NCBI GenBank assembly: GCA_026119935.1
Contig: JALRMH010000004.1
Location: 310,001 to 374,000 of the forward strand
Length of the DNA: 64,000 bases
Direction: 5' to 3'
Origin: Endothia cerciana
Lineage: Eukaryota > Ascomycota > Sordariomycetes > Diaporthales > Cryphonectriaceae
In this document: piece by piece, positions 23,417 through 34,840 of the stretch
Position numbering within the stretch: the stretch's first letter is position 1
Layout: each line of letters begins with the position of its first letter
Position numbers and translations under genes: made by a program
Notes under the pieces: generated by a model
Seen by the model: only the letters and a program-made list of their open reading frames with translations
Database searches by the model: none
Told to the model about the DNA's origin: nothing

Positions 23417-25762
23417 CGGAGCTGGTTAAAAGAAAAGAAAAAATCCACCACAAAAAAACATACTTGCTCATGCTAAGCATTCGATCGATCTTGGTGATGC
23501 CCAGCCAGTGGAGGATATCGGGCATCAGCGCCTGGAAGCGCATGTCTTTCACGCCGGCAACGTTCTCGGTCCTCTTGAAATAATCGGAGGCCCGGTCTTC
23601 GCCGCGCTTGCGGGCGTTGTACACGACTGTGGCGAGCGTTAGTATAACTCTAACTAGCCGGGAAGTGATCTGCCTCGGAGGGTCCGGATCGAGGCTTGAC
23701 GGGCAAGGTCGACGCGAGCAATCACACTTCCCTGGCAGTGATCGTGATACTTACGGTACTGTGTCCTAGATTAGCACAGGCACTGAGAACGAGGGTAGCC
23801 GGACATTTCTTACCTTCGTCACCTCGCCGAGGGCGCGACCTTCCTTCCTAAAGTAGATCACGACGCCGCTGCCGCCGTTCTGAGCCTCCTTGACGGCCTC
23901 CTCGATACCGAAGATGACTACATGTCAGACGTCGTCAACATCTTTCGCCCGTTGCACAACATCAACTGTCTCTGAGGGTACGCTCTGGAAACACGGTGGG
24001 TGTTCCGGAGATGCATCACGGGACCACTTACGGTAGGGCCTGCATGTGCAGATGTCTGAGCCGAAGACATCGCTGCCGTTGCACTGTGTGCCATGTCAGC
24101 TACGTCCGCGGCCTTCTCCTTTCGGCCAGCCGGCGTCTCACCTCGTCGTGGATGCGCAGGGCGAGCCTCTTGCTGGGATCCGACATCTTCGCGGGATCCC
24201 CAAAGCAGTAAACGGTCAGGCCGCCTGAGAGACGTTAGCACTTCTGGATCTCCACTAGGGATAGTACGAGGTCACGTACCGATGGGTGGTAGGAACACCT
24301 TGATATCACCACGGGTGATCAACTAGACGACTGTTAGGCTGTTCCGCTCGCACAGGCCCTAAGCTCTAGGGAGTTATCATACCTCGGGGTAGCTCCCGCC
24401 CGTATATTCAAAAAGGGACCTCCTCAAAGTCCCCTCGTCTACCTGGCCTTAGCACAAGAACAAGCGAGGACTGTGTCGGGGTATGTTCAACGTACCGATG
24501 CCAAATCGCTCGGCCACACCCGGCAGGTACCAGACGGGCTCGACCGCGAACTTGGTGACAGCAAGCTCGCCTTGGTCATTCAGGCAGATCTTGCCATCCG
24601 GAACACTGCCCGCTCATCAGCACAGGGACACAAGCACAGACCCTCGCCCAACCCAATGGACCTACAGTCTCCCACTCCGCACGCTGTCCTCAAGCTCAGG
24701 CAGCTGCGATTATCATCAGCAACGGTCATGAACGGCACCGGGTCACGGATTCAGATCTCACCTTCATGTGCGCCTTCGTGATGGCAATAGTAGGTCGGAT
24801 GTCAACTGCAGGCTGTCAGCAGGAGCACGCGAAGTGATGAGCCACGACTGCTGCACGCACTGTCCTCCTTGTCGATCGTATCCTTGAAGAGCCACGGGGC
24901 AAGATGGCCCCACGGATCCATGGCCACGATCTTTTTCGGATCACCCCACTGGGGGAAAGGGCCAATGCTCGCCGTGGGCTCCGTGTTGGTGAAGTCGGGC
25001 CTAGATCCGGGTCTCAGCTAGAAGCACCTCACGTGGCTTTGTAATGCACTCATACCTGTGGTCGGCCTTGAGCTCCTTGCTTGCTAGGGCCAGCGCGTAG
25101 TAGACGGAGTAGGAGCCGCCGTGAGCTGTACGCCGTCAGTGAGCCACAGGCCTTGGGACGGTTTGTCTCCTGGGACGAACTGACCGCCGAGAGCTGGGTG
25201 GATGTCAGCATATCTGTGTCTTGTGTGTCGCAGGCAGTCCAGACCTACCGTTTCTCCTCCGGATGGTAGACGCGTAGCGAGACACGACGATCGGGCCACG
25301 TTCAACAGGCTCGGGAGCGCCCCATTTCATAGGGAACGGCTTGATGCCAATCTGCTTGGGATATGTCCTGAGTTCGTGTCAGCCCTGGCTCCTCCCCCCA
25401 GGCACGAGGAGGGGCTCAACCCACGTCAAGATGATTCTCGAGGTAAAGCCGGACTGCGTAGGCGATGATGCACCGAAAGGAGATGCGCCTACGTCGGCCG
25501 GACGGAGTGGAGGAGTGGCCGTTGACTTGGACGCAAGAGCAGCAGCGGACGAAGCGGCGGCCTCCTCATTGTCAAGCTCATTCTCCTTCCGCAACGCGGC
25601 GACCGGGGACGGGCGCAACCCGGAGAGGGTGGGTGAGTGAGAGCCTGTATGGGACATAGCATCCACGACGGAGAGGAGTTCATCCTGTTTCTGCTGGATG
25701 GTCCGGAGCTGGGCCATCACGTCCTCAAGGCTGGTGCCGGGTGGGATATTGTTGGAAGCCAT
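22867..25762 (-). CDS. urc1: Urc1-like protein (GTP cyclohydrolase II homologue, uracil catabolism)
   Basis: 517 aa. Exons, minus strand: 25762-25425, 25367-25249, 25125-25056, 25000-24861, 24805-24762, 24703-24666, 24605-24496, 24438-24383, 24322-24280, 24224-24142, 24083-24032, 23917-23814, 23758-23755, 23626-23464, 23275-23246, 23117-23032, 22940-22867. Family knowledge: Urc1 is a GTP cyclohydrolase II homologue needed for the yeast URC route of uracil degradation. A coiled N-terminus (MASNNIPPGTSLEDVMAQLR) is followed by the fungal-specific half (YPKQIGIKPFPMKWGAPEP; DPWGHLAPWLFKDTIDKED). The RibA-like domain has the zinc cysteines Cys348, Cys359 and Cys361 with exact C-x10-C-x-C spacing (CNGSDVFGSDICTC), then VVIYFRKEGRALGEVTK. 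Exon 13 is only 4 nt, and the frame requires it. All introns have GT-AG ends and fungal branch points. Confidence 0.88.
23381..23415. repeat. (GT)n microsatellite in a urc1 intron
   Basis: About 17 GT units within the 188-bp intron between urc1 exons 14 and 15, the longest intron of that gene. Confidence 0.95.
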
Positions 25763-26693
25763 GTCGAACAGCTCACACGGCAAGGGCAGCGTAGACTACT
25801 GGTCACCGGAACCTTGAATGAGTTCTGTGAAGCTCACGATGAACGAGGCGGGGACACGTCTAGATGGGCTGGCTAGGTTAGGCAGTTCGTATCAGAAACG
25901 CCAAGACCCGTGTAAACAGCGTTTCCTTGTTTTCTTCTCTATCCAGCAGTAATTGTATGGAGTCTGGCTGAGTCCTGGAGAGAAGAAAGAGAAGAGGAGA
26001 GGAGAAGAGAGAGAGGCAGGAGGACAAAAGCAGCGGAGGAAGCCTGGATCTATATACAACACAATCCTGTGGTCAGCCACGGCTCGCCGGCCGATTCGGC
26101 ATGTTATCAGATCAGCTCGGCGGACCTGGACAGAGACAACAAAGTGCCTGTGCCTGCGCCTGTCGCTGCCCAGCGGCCCCAAGTGCCCACTGACTGCCCA
26201 GGTGGTGTGGGTGCATTGGGTGGTTGCATGCGGCTAGCGGAAAGTTGCCGGCACGGGGCCACTGTGGGGTATCCCATTCACAGGACCCCTGAACCAGCCG
26301 GTTCCTTTTGATGATATCTACAGACGGACACATGGTTGCCATTTGATAACTCATTATGTGGCCTGTGTGGTTTGACATAAAAGAGACAAGTGATTCAACC
26401 CATCTTTGAATTTTTAAGGTTCACGGCCGATTTCCCCACTGCACCTAGAAAGTGACGTACCCCCTGTTCCACAGCAGCTGGTAGCGCCTCTGGCACGGGC
26501 CACTGGCCCTTGTCCAGGTGCCAGGTTAGAGGAGGGGGCAAGACTACTATGGTACTCACTTCATCGTCACCGAGTGTGCTGACCTTGTTCTCCCTTCCCA
26601 ACGACAGACACCTGAAAGGAGACCCCTGATCTCCTGCCCAACTGCAACTGGCACCTTTATCGACGCCAAACATATCCTGCAACCACCGCGACA
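25763..26693. other. Divergent promoter region, urc1 / elf1
   Basis: 0.93 kb between divergent start codons. Purine-rich stretch (GAGGAGAGGAGAAGAGAGAG) at about 25994-26016. No gene seen. Confidence 0.6.
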
Positions 26694-27354
26694 ATGGGAA
26701 AGCGCAAGAAGAGTTCCCGCAAGCCCATGGGCCCAAAGAAGGTGGGTAGTTAGCCTGATACTGCGCGCGCTCTGCGAAGCTCCATCCCTCTCCGTCGTGA
26801 TAGCATCAAGACTGACACGGTCCGGCTGCCGGCCACAGAGCGACCCCCTCCCCACCGTCTTCAGCTGCCTCTTCTGCAACCACGAGAAGTCTGTCATCGT
26901 TAAGCTCGAGAAGAGACTCGGTCATGGTTCGCTGGAGTGCAAGGTTTGCGGGCAGCGCTACACCACGCCCATCAATTGTACGACTGCCTCCCGGCTGCCG
27001 CCGAAACGACATGATCCATGCGAGCGAGGGAGATCAGGTCACTAATTGGAATGCGCGCAAACAGATCTCTCGGCCGCCGTTGATGTCTACGCTGACTGGG
27101 TTGACGCTGCCGGTAAGCAGTCGCCATGGATACACGCACATGTTACCCTCCGTGGGGCAGCAAGGGGCTAACAGTCATACGCAGAGTTGGCAGCGCAGAG
27201 CGGCCAGGGCCCGGAGCTCGGTAGTCTCGAGACGTCCGCTGCACGCTCACAATCTAAGAAGAACCGCGACGACGCCTACATCAGCGACGGAGGCGACCTG
27301 GAGAACCGGCGCTACGAGGGCGAGGACATCGTGGGCGACGACGTTGAAGACTGA
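26694..27354 (+). CDS. elf1: Transcription elongation factor Elf1
   Basis: Small zinc-binding RNA polymerase II elongation factor that helps transcription through chromatin, 134 aa. Exons: 26694-26741, 26839-26977, 27065-27112, 27185-27354. The basic N-terminus MGKRKKSSRKPMGPKK is followed by the zinc ribbon (SCLFCNHEKS and ECKVCGQRYT: CxxC-CxxC). The universal Elf1 block YLSAAVDVYADWVDAAE is assembled across exons 2-4. The acidic tail (GGDLENRRYEGEDIVGDDVE) is a fungal extension. Introns are 97, 87 and 72 bp. It is divergent from urc1 and convergent with UPRT (351 bp between stops). Confidence 0.95.
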
Positions 27355-27705
27355 GACGCGCATGACAGACGAGCCAGGAAGGGATTATCTGGACTAAGGG
27401 TCTCCCCGCCGGAGAGACGTGGGTCATTATCTTGGGGCTGGCGACAGTTGTGCGCCTTGCTACCTACATAGGCAATCGCGGTTCTGCCCTGACATGAAAA
27501 GCATGCTAGGGCTCATGAATGATTCGAGTCCGGCGGGTGGATACTGCTACCACTGAATGCACGCCCAATACCAAGCTCTGACTTCGTACTGATGGAAGTT
27601 GGAACGACACCGTCGTCGTTGCTCACGGACGTCAATCTCGGTAGGCGGGCGGCACTGGGTCGGTCGGGATGGCAGACTCGACATCTGTACGGTGGATGCC
27701 GTAGT
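27355..27705. other. Convergent spacer, elf1 / UPRT
   Basis: 351 bp shared 3' region; no gene seen. Confidence 0.6.
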
Positions 27706-28680
27706 CTAGATGGTGAAGAACCTATCGCCGAAGTCGCCAAGCCCGGGAACGATATAGCTGGGTTGTGTTAGCAAGATTAGACATGGACAGTAGTGGGCAA
27801 ATCACGAACTTCTTCTCATCAAGTCCCTGGGGCAACAAGTCAGCACGTTGTATTATGAGCCAGGATGGGAGCCGGGGAAGCTTACCTGGTCAATAAACGC
27901 GGTGATAACGTGCAGCTTCGGAAATTTGGACGAGAACCTCTCAATGCCCTCGGGGCTGGAGATGAGGTTCAGGAACAGGATCCTCTCCTCAGCAACACCA
28001 CGCTCCTTGAGGACATCCACGGCCATGATCGCAGAGCCGCCTTGGCAGAGTCATCAGCGCGGACCTCCAGATAGTTATGCCTGGACTAGACTCACCCGTA
28101 GCAAACATGGGATCCAGCAGCAGCACCCATCGATCGGCAATATCTTCTGGGATCTTGGAGTAAAACAGCTTCGGCTGGCACGTCTCCTCGTCCCTCTGAA
28201 TCAGGATCTTGCCGATGCGCACAGAGCGACAACACTCTCGTAGCCCCTGCTCCATGGACTCACCGGCGCGCATGATCGACACGCCGCAGATCTTGCCCTG
28301 GAACGACAGTCCATCGTAGTGCTGGCCCGTGGGCGTCACGACCGTGTGGGCTGTCGTGGGCAGGTGGTTCAGGCCCTCCTCCACGAGCAGCCGTATGATC
28401 CTATTGGAGTGGAAGATGAAGTCGCCGCGGTCGGTATTCGCATCACGGATTTTCCTGGCCCATGACTGTAAGAAACGCCTTCCTGACAGGTGTCCGGGAC
28501 TACTCACGTGAGCAGGGCGATGAGTTGAGGCGTCTGGGGGAGGACGGTGACATTCTTTTGCGTGGGCTCCTTCGAGACTGTTGCTTTGGGCTTTTGCGAG
28601 TCTGGTCGGTAGTCCGGTCCTACTGTCTGGGTTGGTGCCGCAGACGGCGTGGAGTGCTCTTCGGCCTTCTGCGTCGACAT
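27706..28680 (-). CDS. fur1: Uracil phosphoribosyltransferase
   Basis: Makes UMP from uracil and PRPP in the cytosol (pyrimidine salvage; also needed in the URC degradation route); 251 aa. Exons, minus strand: 28680-28508, 28454-28096, 28040-27886, 27826-27810 (17 bp), 27757-27706. A polar N-terminal extension of about 45 residues precedes NVTVLPQTPQLIALLTKIRD and FIFHSNRIIRLLVEEGLNHL. The PRPP loop is LLLDPMFATGGSAIMAVDVL (split by an intron), and the uracil-binding end is NYIVPGLGDFGDRFF. The 17-bp exon 4 (GLDEK) uses a GTTCGT donor and is fixed by the protein frame on both sides. It is divergent from WAPL. The gene could be the fur1 or the urc6 counterpart; the two names refer to the same enzyme type. 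Confidence 0.94.
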
Positions 28681-29572
28681 TGTGAATGGTGGGTGGATGG
28701 AGGGGTACGGGCCTGGCGGCGTTGTGGGGATCTCGATATTGAAATGTTTTATGCGTTGTAGAGTTTATCAGTAAGGATGATCCCCTAGCAAATTAGCTAC
28801 GACTTTCACACTCTCCAGGTCAAGGACCAGCTTTCGAGACTTGTAAGGCGATGGATGGTCTGGTCTTCAATTTTGTGACCGCTTGAGTCTGCATGAGCAG
28901 TTATGATGCCTTTTTCGGTTGAGGGATCTTGGAGCAGCCAGCACTCAGAGGGAACATGAACAGGCCCTTGGCCTCGATAAGAATTGCCTATCGCTCAGTG
29001 GGGTTTGCAAGTGCTAGTGCTGGTGCAAAGCCCCCAAGTGCCCCAGGTGCCTGCCGGAGTCGGTCCTACCTGCCCTGTAGTGCCCGTACCCCTGACGGTA
29101 GCAGGAAGGACCCCTGCTCTTACCTCCAGACTTGATATCCCCCCCCTTCCGGCCACCCTCCCAGGCTTGCATGATCCGGAGGTGATTTGATTTGGTCACA
29201 TTCGACATCAAATGTTGTTTTGAGAGACGCCCATTTATCCTGTTCTGCGCGACCGGGAGAGCCTCCAAACAACATCGACCGTCATCTCCGTTGTCATCCA
29301 TTTCAAGCCAGCTCCACCACCCAAAGCCTGATTAATCAACCCATAGAGAAGAAGACCAGCAAAAGTCCGCTATACCGCCAGCGACGCGCCGGCCCTTCAC
29401 ACTCCGCCATTGTTTGCGTTTCATTTCGCAAAAGCACCGAAGACGCCCCTCGATGGCTTAGAGCACCCGTTCGCCATCCCGTCGGCCGCCGAATGTACAA
29501 GCTCGACAGCGATCAAGTGTTGAGAGCCGCTCACCTGCTCTTCAGCGCATCCAAACACCCTTATTGTTGACG
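28681..29572. other. Divergent promoter region, UPRT / WAPL
   Basis: 0.89 kb between divergent start codons; ORFs here are short and unrecognised. Confidence 0.6.
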
Positions 29573-32151
29573 ATGGCCACGCGGCCTGATGCGGGGGCAA
29601 CCCCGAGGAGGAGAATTACGACGTACAGCAAACACTTCAAGAGGAGGCCGCAGAAAGAGGAAGCGGGAAAAGATGGTCGCATCTCCACCGCGCCGGTCGA
29701 GTCAAGTGTTTGGGACTTCCACGATGATGAGGACGAGATAGCATCTCCCGCTGTCACGCTCGACAAGCTCAAACAGAGGGCGAGGCAACAGCCCAGCAGG
29801 ATGCGGACCATTGCCGAGATGACCCCTCAACACAATTCGACTAGTGCGCGCGGCGCAAATATCGTTGCGAATCCGAGGAAGAGGAGAGCTTCGGTAGGGA
29901 AAGAAATCACGTATCCACGCGCTTTCTCAACACCACCTTCGCCGCCCTCGTCCACAGAAGAGCGCATGCCGCCCCCAAAGACAATTCCCCTTCCTAAGAC
30001 CGTCAAGTCGCCGAAGCCCCCGAGGAGGACAGTTTCCTTGGGTTCGAGACAGAGCCCCACGGCTGAAGTGATCGCGAAAAGCAGATCTTCCTTGCCATTC
30101 GCTTTTCGGGCCGGAAAGAGCGTTAATGATCTAACCAACAAGAACAGTCTCAAGAAGTCACTCACCCAAACCCAAATCCCCTTTCGCCCAGTTCACACTC
30201 CGCGACAGCCACCGCGAAACTTCCCAATCGGGCGCCAAGAGAGGGCATCAACATCAAGAGTGGGACCCACAATGAGTGACTCACTCAGCCAGACGGCTCC
30301 CAGGAAGAAGCGGCGACTTATCGATGAGCTGGCAGCCCAGGCTGACGAAGGCTTGAGCGAAGAGGAGGAGAAGCCTTCTGGGTCGCAAATCAGGCGACAG
30401 ACTCCAACCCCCGAGCCACAGGGGCTGTCGATGCTGCAGAGCCCGACTGCTGCCCCTAGCACGCCAGAGCCATCCAGAACCAGAACCTATGGACGCCCTG
30501 GCTCTGCAAAGAAGACTGGCCCAAAGTTCACTTACAGCGCTCGCAGGACTATTCGCGCCGAGAGTTCATTGACTGGGAACCTGGACGCCGTGGATGAGAT
30601 GTCATGGCTGAGGGAGTCGATATTGCCTAGCATCCCTTCCCAGTTTGACATGGACGAGGACGAGGACGAGCCCTTTACTAAGGGTGCAGTCCGAAGTATT
30701 CACGAACTTCGGCAGGCTGGAGCAAACAGCCGGTCTGCAGACGAGATTGAAGATCTACTTACACGAATCGGACGACCAAGCAACAAACCGTCGTCCAGCC
30801 GACGTAATGCCTTGATTGAGCTCTCGCAAAAAATGCAGGACAAAGGCTTCGTTCGAAGATTCCGTGACCACAATGGCGACAGGAGCCTATTCGAGCAAAT
30901 TGGGCAGGAGACGGATATCATCACCGGTTACGCGCTGGTGGCCATCCTTATCACCCTCGTGGCGACTACGGCATCCACCCACATCGTCAGTCAGCTCGAA
31001 GGTCAAGGCTTCTCTGTGCTGTTCAGACGACTCTTCCAGAGCACTCTGGATATCCAAGCGCTGGCCAAGGACAGAGCTAGCAACCTGTCAAGGAATGGCC
31101 AACAATCGATGATGAAACTGAAAGCGTCGTTGCTCATCCTTGCCGTTTGGGAACCGACAACGCCATTCATGCTGTCACCTAGAAGATTGGCTCTAAAAGC
31201 TCTGGAACTTGTGGTTAAGAACGCTGGAACGGTCGGGGACGAGTTCTTCTCACCTCAAGTAACAGACCAGCTGTTTTCTCTGCTCAAGGATGTCCCCGTT
31301 CCCGACGCATGGGGCTTTCCTCATCAGGATGAGTCCATCGACTTCCACCTCGCGCTGACACTGCTCGAAGCGTACTCGATGCAGGCGATGCAAAGTGAGT
31401 CGAGGGAGCGGTGGACCTTTACGCATATGCCAGTCATTGCAGACACACTTACGACTACTCTGCGTCAATGCAATCGTCGCTTCGGTGAGATTGGTATGCT
31501 GAGTCTGAAGCTTACGCTCAACACCTCAAACAACAACCACGACGCTCCTGCAGCATTCATCGAAAAGGGCACGGTGCGAGTCCTGGCCAATGTACTTTGT
31601 GACACCTTCCTGACTGCGACAAACAATGTCTACAACGCAGATGCCTTCACGGTTCACCTCGAGCCACTGTTGCTCATGTTGGGTATCATGATCAACTTCT
31701 CGGAGAATGATCGTGCTACGAGCAGGAGTCTTCTGCATGCCTCGCATGGAGGTCAAGCTCCCCTAGACCGGCTCATCAAGCTCTTCCTCGACCACCACGC
31801 TGCCACTTCTGAGGTATGTTTCAATAGGCTGAGAGGGTAAGGTGGAACAATCAAGCTAATAGCATTTTTCAGGCCGACTCGGTGGAGAAGAGCCAGTTGA
31901 ACGTCGCCTTTGGATATCTGTCCCTGCTGCTGGGATACATGTCATTGTACGAGCCCGTGCGGCAGCGATTCAGCTCTATGCACAAGGGAGGAAACATCGC
32001 CCCCTTACTCAACTCGATCCGCGAATTCATTATCTATCACCGCGCTGCGGACAGCTCGATCGCGCAGGACGGAGGCGAGCAACCGCTACAGTACTCGAGC
32101 TTTACAACGAAGCTGCAAGGGCTTGTAGAGCGCTTGGAAGACCATGCCTGA
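29573..32151 (+). CDS. wpl1: Wings apart-like (WAPL/Wpl1) cohesin-release factor
   Basis: Nuclear protein that opens the cohesin ring and sets cohesin residence time on chromatin, 839 aa. Exons 29573-31813 and 31873-32151, joined over a 59-bp intron (GTATGT ... GCTAAT ... CAG). The N-terminus (MATRPDAGATPRRRITTYSK) contains the RRRITTY-type motif common to WAPL N-termini and a short acidic SSVWDFHDDEDEIASP. About 300 disordered, basic residues follow (KSPKPPRRTVSLGSRQSPTA). The helical WAPL domain starts near residue 340 (MSWLRESILPSIPSQF) and runs to the C-terminus (FGYLSLLLGYMSLYEPVRQR). The 758-residue ORF reads a few extra residues past the real donor. Family assignment rests on the N-terminal motif, domain order and length, not on an alignment. 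Confidence 0.82.
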
Positions 32152-33035
32152 TGCCCAGGATTGCGGCTGTGCATGCGGAAAGGTGGTTGCATGTTCCTTA
32201 GAAAGGCAGCATTTCTGGACGGTCTTTGAAGATACCCCTACCACGACCAATTATTTTTATCAATTTTCCTTCCCTTTTTTTTGTTTTGTTTTTTTGTCTT
32301 GCCCCTGACGGTTGGATTTTGACGGACATGGACATACCCATATGGAGGATTACGAGGGCCGCTCCGTTAAGTGACGGGCGACTTTGATAGCTTGCACGGT
32401 GTACGATCTTTACGACAAATCTGAGAAGGGCAAAAAAGAAGTTCTCTCTCAAGAAGCAGAGGCATTGACACATAGAAAATTCAGATGCATCGGTTACCCA
32501 ACTGAAGTCCAGGCGAAGCCAAAGTACCATAGGAAAAGGACGGCTGGATGTCACCCTTCCGCGGGACGATCTTGTAACACACATGCGGATCCAGATCTCC
32601 AGGCCCAAGAGGGTGGGCAATGGCAGGCAAGGCCCGACACAGCAGCTTGCTAGGTCGGCCCCAGTGGCCAACCAAAGATGAGGACAGGGGTAGCCAGGCC
32701 TTCTAGAAAAGTTCTGGAGCGTGACACTTGGGCAGCAGAGGGGAGCCCCACCATGAATTGGCTAAGAGCTTACCCCGTCGACGAGACATTACCTCACCAG
32801 GTCTCGCCGATTCAGTCCCTCCCTCACACCTTCAAACTACTCCCTCTATTCCTTCACCACGACGAAACACATTTTCAGCATAACAGAGGATTGGGTGCAT
32901 ACGATACCCAGTTTTACCTGACCAACCTCAAACATCACCTGAAAGATAGTATCTTCAGGTGACAAAGAGCACAAGTTAGAGTATACAACTGTTGGATACC
33001 ACGAGTGGCGCAACCGCGTCCACGAAGGAGTCTGG
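32152..33035. other. Intergenic region, WAPL to Rheb
   Basis: T-rich stretch at about 32274-32296 soon after the WAPL stop (possible 3' processing region). The rest presumably holds the Rheb promoter. Confidence 0.5.
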
Positions 33036-33968
33036 ATGGCGCCGTCAAAGTCGAGAAAGGTGGCCATTGTCGGCAGTCGATCAGTTGGTAAGATATCCTG
33101 ACATCTTCTGCTAAGCGTTTTGTATTGGAGTTCTTCATTTCTGTTTTGTTTCTGTGTATTTGGACCTTGCGATCGTGTTGGGCGCCAACCAGGCTTTCAC
33201 ATGTCTGTGGGGATCCGCTGCGCTGGCCACCTCTTGTGTGCATCACTTGCTGACCATGCCACGCCCACGTGAACAGGAAAGTCCTCGCTAGCTGTCCAGT
33301 TTGTCGATGGCCACTTCGTCGAGAGCTACTATCCTACCATCGAGAACACCTTCAGCAAAGTTATTAAGTATAAGGGCCAGGAGTTCTCGACGGAGATCAT
33401 CGACACAGCTGGACAGGTTCGTCCTTGCCCCTCCCTCGCTGACGGTTGCGTGCCATGATCGCGGGTTGCTACTATGGGCTTTCCTAATGACTTTATTGCT
33501 GGCAGGATGAGTACAGTATCATGAACAGCAAGCACTTCATTGGCATCCACGGCTACGTGCTTGTCTACAGCGTGGCATCCAAGTCCTCGTTTGAGATGGT
33601 CCAGGTCATCCGCGAGAAGCTGCTGAACCACCTGGTACGTCCTGCGCCCATCTCCCCCTCCTCGATCACCTTTGCGCCCCCTCCTGCAGCCTTGCAGGTC
33701 ATCAGCTAACATGACATCGTCCCCCCAGGGTGTCGAGTGGGTCCCCATCGTCATCGTGGGCAACAAGTCCGACCTGCGGCCTGAGCAGCGCCAGGTCAGC
33801 ACCGACGAGGGAAAGCAGCTGTCCGAGAAGTACCAGTGCGGCTGGACTGAGGCCAGCGCCCGCTACAACGAGAACGTCGGCAAGGCCTTTGAGCTGCTCA
33901 TTGCCCAGATCGAGAAGGCGCAGAACCCCAATGAGCCTCCCGCTGGCGGCAAGTGCACTGTCATGTGA
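33036..33968 (+). CDS. rhb1: Rheb GTPase
   Basis: Ras-superfamily GTPase that activates TORC1 and controls amino-acid uptake, 186 aa. Exons: 33036-33087, 33277-33416, 33506-33634, 33729-33968. The P-loop is GSRSVGKSS with the Rheb-type Arg and is split by the first intron (189 bp). The effector loop is VESYYPTIENTFSKVI, switch II starts DTAGQDEYS, and NKSDL is the base motif. SEKYQCGWTEASARYNENVG replaces the SAK box. The C-terminus KCTVM is a CaaX farnesylation signal. The start MAPSKSRKVAIVGSRS is compact, as in other fungal Rhebs. Confidence 0.96.
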
Positions 33969-34840
33969 AGAGGCAGACCAAATGATCGACAGCAAAAACA
34001 ATCTGTGGCGAGGATTAGGCGAAGACCAGGCGGAACATAAGCTCCGGGTTGCAGGACTGGAGTTGCATGGCGACCACCCTTCAACGGACCTCTTTTGGGC
34101 GTGTCTCAGGGGTCTACAGTTTTGTGCGTGGGTTAAGCATCGAGGCAGTGTTAGATTAGTTAGACGACTTTGGGGAGGATACTGGCCACCGTGCCGACGC
34201 CATACATGCGTAGTTGAATCCTTTTCGACCACCTGGCAATCTGCTGTGGCCGGGCATGTACGATATGGAGGATGCTCATGACGGATTTCTTCTTCTTCTA
34301 GGAAGGGAGGGTTCGCTTTCAGAAGGTCTGGCCAAGAGTTTAGGGACTTTAGAGGTTGATCTCTATCATGATGAGGAACATGCTCGTAGGGGCAACGGCC
34401 CACGAGCTGTACATGTTAAAAAAAACCACCTCGATGGGAACTAGGAGTTTTATCCTTGGACAATCTGCTCTGCGCACCCACAGCCTTCTCCATATCCGCA
34501 GCTCAATTCGTAAGTTTTCGATTTATGACCTGCGAAACGCAATCAGACGGCTATATATGTGTACCCACCAGGACTGAGTTGATGTGGAAATATTAAGGCC
34601 GGTGGCTTTGGGGTTGGTATGCTGGCCGCAGCTAAATTTCCAGCGCTAAAGTACAGAGATACCAGACCCCTGGAGCCCCTGGCGACCCCGCGAATTGAAT
34701 GCCCTTGCCCCACCATATTTTATCAAGGTCGCTCGCAAGCGATCGTGACTCCTCCACTCGTGACAAGACAGACAGACGTTCACCCCTCAGAACCTCAAAT
34801 CCTCCACGGCATACGGCCGGCCGAGCAGCGATAGCCCAGC
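33969..34840. other. Intergenic region, Rheb to SerRS
   Basis: No gene seen; both neighbours are on the plus strand, so it holds one terminator and one promoter. Confidence 0.6.
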
